Source: Delphinus delphis (lineage: Eukaryota > Chordata > Mammalia > Artiodactyla > Delphinidae). From it: a DNA stretch of 64,000 nucleotides. The DNA is taken from NCBI RefSeq assembly GCF_949987515.2, contig NC_082694.2:68198080-68262079 (forward strand), read 5' to 3'. Shown in pieces: positions 58,263 to 64,000 of this stretch (positions are counted from its first letter, which is position 1; each line of letters opens with the position of its first letter). Below the pieces are notes generated by a model. It did no database searches. It was not told where the DNA came from and saw only the letters and a program-made list of their open reading frames with translations. A program made the translations under genes and the position numbers.

Positions 58263-61200
58263 ACACGGAGAAGTGACTTACTCAGGGTCACACCGCCGGC
58301 TGACGGCAAAGCTACGGCGCCGACGCACGACTCTGGACTGCTCTCTGTCATGGGAATTCCCAAGGTTTCAAGGCAAAGTACTCAGGCAGTGAAAGATCCC
58401 AGAGTTGGGCAGCCCTTCGGCTGGAAGCCAAGCTGGGAGGTCTGTTCTACCTGTTCTCTCACCTCCTGAGAACATTCCTGGGTGCTGGAGAATACAGGAT
58501 GGAGAGGTTCCCTCACTGGCCCCCAAAAGGGCCCCGAGCTGGCTCCCTTTCAGGCTGACGCGGTGAAACTGAGCTCCACCAACCACAAGAGGAGCTGAGG
58601 GAAGAGTGAGAGGCTGGGTTCCACCTGTGCGGGCCCTACAGCGGGAGAGAGGCAGGTGGGCTGAAGTAAGAGCACAGGCCACTCAGCCTGCTGGTTTCTC
58701 TCGCCTCCGTGCCGAGGTCCCACTTCCCTGTGTCGAAAGCCCTCAGGGTGGGACGCCGCTAAGCTAAACTAGACCTTGTCAAGCGGGCAAGTTGGCTGTG
58801 GCCAGCCTGGGTGTAAGTTGAGGGAAGTCGTGTGACGGCTCCCGACTCCCAGGTTTGCCCTAATTTGCTGGGAGAGTTTCTTTAGCTTGTGGGCCTTAGT
58901 TCTCGCCTCTGACGCTGAAGGGAGCAGCAGGGGAGAGGGGCTGGGCGTGGAAACAAGGTGACTCCTGAAACCCCGCCTGGCCCTGATAATCCGTACACTT
59001 AGGGACGATGGAGCTTGCTCGGGGCACCTTCCCCCGCTCCGTTCCCGGACGGCTGCGGAGCTGGCAGGCCTGAGCGCAGGGGTCACCCACGGGACCCAAC
59101 CTGTGTCTCCCAGGTATAATTCGCACAGTGCTTCGTCAGCCCAAACAACTCTCCCCTCAGCCTCGGGAGGAGGGATGGAGAGAGGGATGGGTTCCTTGAT
59201 GCATTCAGCAACCTTCAGCGACTGCCTCCTGGGTCGGGATGGGCTTTGTACACGGCACAGACACGGGGGCCTGGAGATGGGTGGGGGAGCGGCGTTTGAC
59301 GCTGGCTCCCAATTGTTCCCGAGCGCTGGCCTAGGGCCCAGCTGGGTAGGTGGCTGAAACCTTGCCAGTTGGTCAGACTCATTCGGGCAGCACCTTTCCA
59401 GTGAGGGACTGTCCAAATGGGAAAGGTTGGGTGTGAAACACACACGCACAAGGCGCTAGTTCCAGGGGGAAAGGAAAAAGCTATCTGAAAACTTAAAAGA
59501 GGTCTCAAAGACAAAGGCTTTGGAATCAGGGTGTGTGCATTTATGATGTCTTACGTTCCCTGGAAAAGTAACAGCATCCTGATTTGTGACTTTATTTCTT
59601 CCAACTAAGAAGTATACTGAAGGAAACAAAGAGGGGGCAACCAGAGGTGGGGGGCTCTGGGACCCAGGTGCCCGCCAGCCAGCTCAAGTGTGGGTTCCAG
59701 TCGGGGCGCAAAGCTGCTGTGTGAGTGAAATGCTGCCGTGAAGACATTCCAATGGCTTCCAGGAAGCGGCCATATGTGCTGACACGCATGTGGACAGAGC
59801 AGCCTGGCTGGCCACCTCTCAAGACTGGTGTTTCCTAGAGCTTTCCATTGGCAAACGCTGCCTCCTGGAACTGAGGGACAAAGGTTTTGAAATAAGCCCT
59901 GGTGGGAAAGGGGGAGAAAAAAAATTGTGGTTAGCACAAACATCTTGAAAAAAAAAAAAGTGCAACTCAGAGCTTTCAACCTAACTCGGAACAGTTGTTA
60001 TTTATTGTTCATGCATCTTGGATTGGATTTTCCTTCCCTGCTGATGCAAAGCCCTCTGGATTTTTCCAAGGGAGGTCCATACAGTTCACTACCGTGCTAT
60101 CTCTCATGGATATTTAAAGGGCCTGTACCCGGATCTTCCTGGCTGCCAATTCCTATTAGACATCAGGATTCGGGTTCCGTCTGCCCTGCCCCAGGTCAAA
60201 GCCAAGGGTCCAAGCTACAAGCCAACCACCCGGTCGCTTTCGTGATCTGAAATATCAGCAAGGTTGCACTTTTACTCAGGTGGATCTCTGACTTCACAGA
60301 GACAGAGAGGGTCTAATAAGAGGGATTTCTAAGGGATCCACGGCCTCCATTCGTTGGCAGACGTATTTGTAGTTCGATCTACTGGCAAGAAAGCCAGGCT
60401 GGGTGTCAGGAGAACGTTCCCTGGTCAGCCACAGACGAGTGACAGGGTCTGGGGCAGACCGTTAGGCTTTTCCGCAACCAGGTTCGAATCTGGAGAAGCA
60501 GGCTCTCTGTCAAACGGCAGGAGAGGGGCACATGCCACACTGACCGTGCCAGGCACTGCCTTAGGTGCCAAGGGTTGTGAGATGACCCAGATGTGTCACC
60601 TATCATGCAGGTGATCTCAGTTTAGAGAAGGAGCAGACACACGAGAGATACCAACTGCGGTGGTGAGGGCGTTTACGGCAATGCCATGAGGCACCAGCCT
60701 TGGGCCACCAGTGAAGGAGGCGGTGAAGTAGCCATTTTACAGGTGTTCGAGGCGAAAGACACAGCAGGAGCAGAGGCCTGGGGGCACGGGAGGGCTTGGC
60801 AGGAGCTGGGAACTAAACACTCTTCCGGAAGAGAAAGGGTGCGGTAGAAAGCAGAGGGAGAGGAAGCCGCAGAGGTTGCGGTGGGCACCGCGTGTGCCTG
60901 CCAGGCTTCCCTCCCGCACCCCTGATGCCCGTGAGATCAGAGCAGTCATACCGGACTTATCCAGAAGTGGCTCACCTGGACCTGTGACTTGAGCTAGGAA
61001 GGGCCACCAAGACACCTGTCACCATCAGTACCACAAAGGCCTCGGTACCTCACCCACGTCTATGTTATTTAGGACATGGTTCTCATAAGCTTGGCGCTCC
61101 AGGCTCCCAGGAGGTCAGAAGGCCCACATTAGGAGTCGGGGAGCTAACTTAAAGGCAGAGGGCAGACCTGCTGAAGCTGCGAGAGGCAACAAGGCGAAAC

Positions 61201-62016
61201 CCGTCTGTGAGAAGAGAGCAGAGGACTGCTCAGCAGTCACGAAACTCAAAAGGGTGGTTCATTGTCAGCGGTTCAGCGTCACATGGGTGGTTCAGCGTCG
61301 GGCGAAGAGCCCCACACAACTCAGCAGCCCCGGGGTCGCCACTAAGTCGCCGCTAAGAGCAGCCATTGATGACACCTGCCTGATCCCCTCTCCTAATGCC
61401 AAGTCACCGGAAACCCTCTTTCAAATTTTCGTGCTTTGCTGAAGTTTTTCAGTCCCAGTCTCTGCAGCCTCTCTGCCACATTCATGCCTGGGCCCCCGTG
61501 TCTGGAAGCTCTCTGTCCCTGGGACATTACACATCTAGACCCGCTCCGTCCCTCTTCCTCTCCCTCCCGCCTTCCCCACTCCCATAGAAATCGAGTTGGC
61601 TACTCTTCCTGTCCTGCTCGCCACTCCCCTCGCGTCCTCTCAGGCTCGAAACACCCTCAGCAGAGACTCTGCCCCTCCCCCCACCCCAAATCTGGGTCTC
61701 CAGCCCTTATTTATCTCCCAAACTTCCAGGCCCACATTTCCAACCACCTCCAGGACATTGTGACCTGGGCGTCTCTCTATAACTCAAGCCAGTGTGTTCC
61801 AAATGTACTTTTTCATCAACATTACTCATTTGAAAGTGCTTCGGCTCCCTGGTACTTCTGTAACAGAACCCTCAGTTTCCACTTCTCCCTAAACCCCTGA
61901 GGTGAAGTCATCCTGAAGTTTCTTCCTCTTCCTCCCCTGTGTCCCAACACCTGGGCTCCCTCTCGTTACCTTTCACAAAACTGCTGTTTCTCCCCGGGAC
62001 AAAAGGCTTACTTTGC
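58263..62016. other. Intergenic, no assignable gene
   Basis: Several open frames of 60-226 codons occur (longest on the minus strand at 58769-59449), but none shows a recognisable domain. BABAM2, the expected neighbour on this side by human synteny, is not visible. Confidence 0.4.
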
Positions 62017-62230
62017 GGGCTTCCCTGGTGGCACAGTGGTTGAGAGTCCGCCTGCTGAAGCAGGGGACACGGGTTCGTGCCCCGGTCCGGGAAGATCCCA
62101 CATGCCGCGGAGCAGCTGGGCCCGTGAGCCATGGCCGCTGAGCCTGCGCGTCCGGAGCCTGTGCTCCGTAACGGGCGAGGCCACAACAGTGAGAGGCCCG
62201 CGTACCACAAAAAAAAAAAAAAAAAAAAAA
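62017..62230 (+). mobile_element. CHR-2-like SINE, copy F with perfect target duplication
   Basis: Full-length head to a pure A tail of about 20. The 16-mer AAAAGGCTTACTTTGC is repeated exactly at 62001-62016 and 62227-62242 (sharing A residues with the tail). The perfect duplication and pure tail suggest this is among the youngest insertions in the window. Confidence 0.97.
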
Positions 62231-62242
62231 GGCTTACTTTGC

Positions 62243-64000
62243 TTTTCTGTTGCAACTAAATCAATTCTCTTTGAATGTGGGTGTCTGTCACTACCCCAAC
62301 CGAGACCCTTCATCTGCCCAAACTCGCAGCCTGGCATGCCATGATTTTTACTATTTGCACTTTTCCTCGGTTACATTTTTGGGATCGTGCCTCCCCCGAC
62401 CTTTGAGAAGCTAAGAAAGCTAAGGATGCTCTCCCAGAAAAACTGCAGGTAAGTCTCCTCACTGTGATGTCACATGCAGTCGGGGGACGCCGCAAGCCCC
62501 TTGAAGCCCACACACGGTCCAGGATGCCGGCCCGCACTCCCGTCCCCTCCAGTGTGGCCACCTGCTCTTCCTCACACGTGCCATTTCCACCTCGAGGCTT
62601 TAGTCACGCTCAGGCCAAACGCCCTTGCCCCCATCAAGGCTTCCCTGGTCACCAGAAGGTCCTCTCCCTGCTTGCAGATGCTCTCTGTGCTTCTGCTGGG
62701 GCACGTGTCACGTGTGCACACGGCTTGCTGGCCGGGCTGCCCTGCCAGACCTGGAAAGCAGGGGCCATGTCCCCTTCTCTGTGACCCCACAGGCCTGCCC
62801 ATACAGAGGGCCCAGTGTGGACTTCATGGCTGTAATTAAGGTCACTACCGACGGCCACCAGGTTTGCAAGAGCAGTTAAAGCACATCCCTTGCACGCTGT
62901 CGAGGAAAGTGAGAGACAGCAACCCCACAATGCAGGCGAATGCAACGTTCAGCTTCTGAGGAAGAAAACTATAAACTGTCGTCCATTCTCAAACTTCAAC
63001 CTATGCCGACGGTTAGTGAGAAGGATAAACACCTTCCTCCATCTGCATCCTGACCCAGCCAGACCACCACCTTCTCTGAGACTTAGGACCTCAAACCCCT
63101 TGCCCACGATCGTCCTTATGGGAAGGGGGACTGTGTTGAGGCAGAAGGGGCCCCCGACCTAGGGTGAGGCTGGCTGGGCGAGAGAAGCCCTGAGCTTTGT
63201 TTCCCCACAGTGAGGAGGGGCAACAAGCCCACCCTGATGCGACGCTCACACACAAGACGTGCGGGAAGGAACCTTGTCAACTGGCTGCCGCCACTCGGAT
63301 GTGAGGGCCATTCGTTCCTTCCCCGTGTTTCACCTGCTGCTATTTCCCCAGCGGTATCTGTGTTTGCTGGAGGGGAGCCTGGCGGCCCTTCTGCAGAGGG
63401 TCAGATGTTGACAGGCCGCTGCCCGTCTCCGCTGCATCTGCGTAACTGCCTGAAGGACACTGTGGAGTGTGACGTACCCCAGCACCACTGGGCAGGGTGG
63501 CGTCCCTGTCCCAAGTCACAGGGGAGGACACCAGGGGTACAGGCTGTTGGCTCCAAGATAGGTGCCCAATGAGGGAGTGGTGCTGGCTGCTGCTGGAACG
63601 GGCCCTGGGCACGGGGGCAGGGGCATCTCTGCCCTGCTCTCCCTCCTCAGGCCCGGCCTCATACTGGGCAAATCTCATCAGCTCAGTTTTTCCTTGGAAA
63701 CTTCTGGGGGAGGGGCCACACCAGTGCAAGCTCCTTAGACCGAAAGGTCTTGGCGAGAGGGAGCAAGCTTTGCAGCAAGCTCTCTCCTTCTTCAGAAAGT
63801 TCTGAAGTTTCCTGTTGTGTCCTGGGCTTTCCCTGCCAGGGCAAAGGGTGTGACGCCCGGGGGAAGCAGTGCGGAGAAGGGCTATTTAAAGGCATGATGC
63901 CACCAGCTGTTGTCGTGAGTGCTTCTCAACGCGGATCCTCACCAAGTCAGCTCACGGAGGCGAGGAGGAAGGGGAGAGTGACAACTGGCTCCCATCCATT
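62243..64000. other. Intergenic, no assignable gene
   Basis: No exon of BABAM2 and no RNA gene is recognised. A weak TATTTAAA lies at 63883-63890. Confidence 0.4.

Noticed and set aside
58769..59449. 226-codon minus-strand frame
   Set aside because: No ATG-linked promoter context, no domain and no conserved composition. Likely chance.
63883..63890. TATTTAAA near the right edge
   Set aside because: Weak TATA-like match, and the window ends before any downstream evidence.

Overview
The window is mammalian nuclear DNA, most likely from a whale or dolphin. The main clue to the organism is six copies of a roughly 200-bp tRNA-derived SINE with a head like 'cttccctggtggcgcagtgg', of the type known from cetaceans (CHR-2-like). 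Cetartiodactyl-type L1, MIR, L2, MER5, MLT1 and HAL1 relics are also present. The species call rests on recognising these families by eye, not on a database search.

Only one protein-coding segment can be supported. On the minus strand, bases 8128 down to 8027 encode 34 residues starting [15 protein letters not shown] and ending in a consensus splice donor. This is coding exon 1 of FOSL2 (FRA-2, an AP-1 bZIP subunit). Bases 1-8026 are the 5' part of FOSL2 intron 1. They hold a strong CTCF-like motif, a 124-bp GT tract, a perfect C/EBP site and several old repeats. The rest of FOSL2, including its bZIP exons, lies off the left edge.

Upstream of the exon, about 7.95-9.72 kb is a CpG island with leader and promoter features: an AP-1 site, a sense-strand CCAAT box, and no sense-strand ATG for about 1.15 kb. 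It is followed by an AT-rich, homeodomain-site-rich block (9.78-9.93 kb), a TATA/FOX-motif block (10.49-10.61 kb) and a second CpG-rich stretch (10.62-11.66 kb). These could be an upstream or divergent promoter or enhancer cluster of FOSL2.

From 11.7 to 64 kb the sequence looks intergenic. In human the gene on this side is BABAM2 (BRE), but none of its exons could be recognised here. The interval is built of MIR and L2 relics, two MLT1-type LTRs, a HAL1/L1M block invaded by three SINEs (25.8-29.6 kb), a young 5'-truncated L1 (43.4-43.7 kb), microsatellites and unassigned sequence. The oddest structures are a 156-bp inverted repeat with about 91% identical arms (43.75-44.14 kb), a 55-bp exact direct repeat separated by 2.5 kb (33.44 and 35.97 kb), and a 49-bp nearly perfect tandem duplication (43.22 kb). 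No novel protein-coding system was found. Other open reading frames are short, lie in CpG islands or repeats, or start on non-ATG codons.
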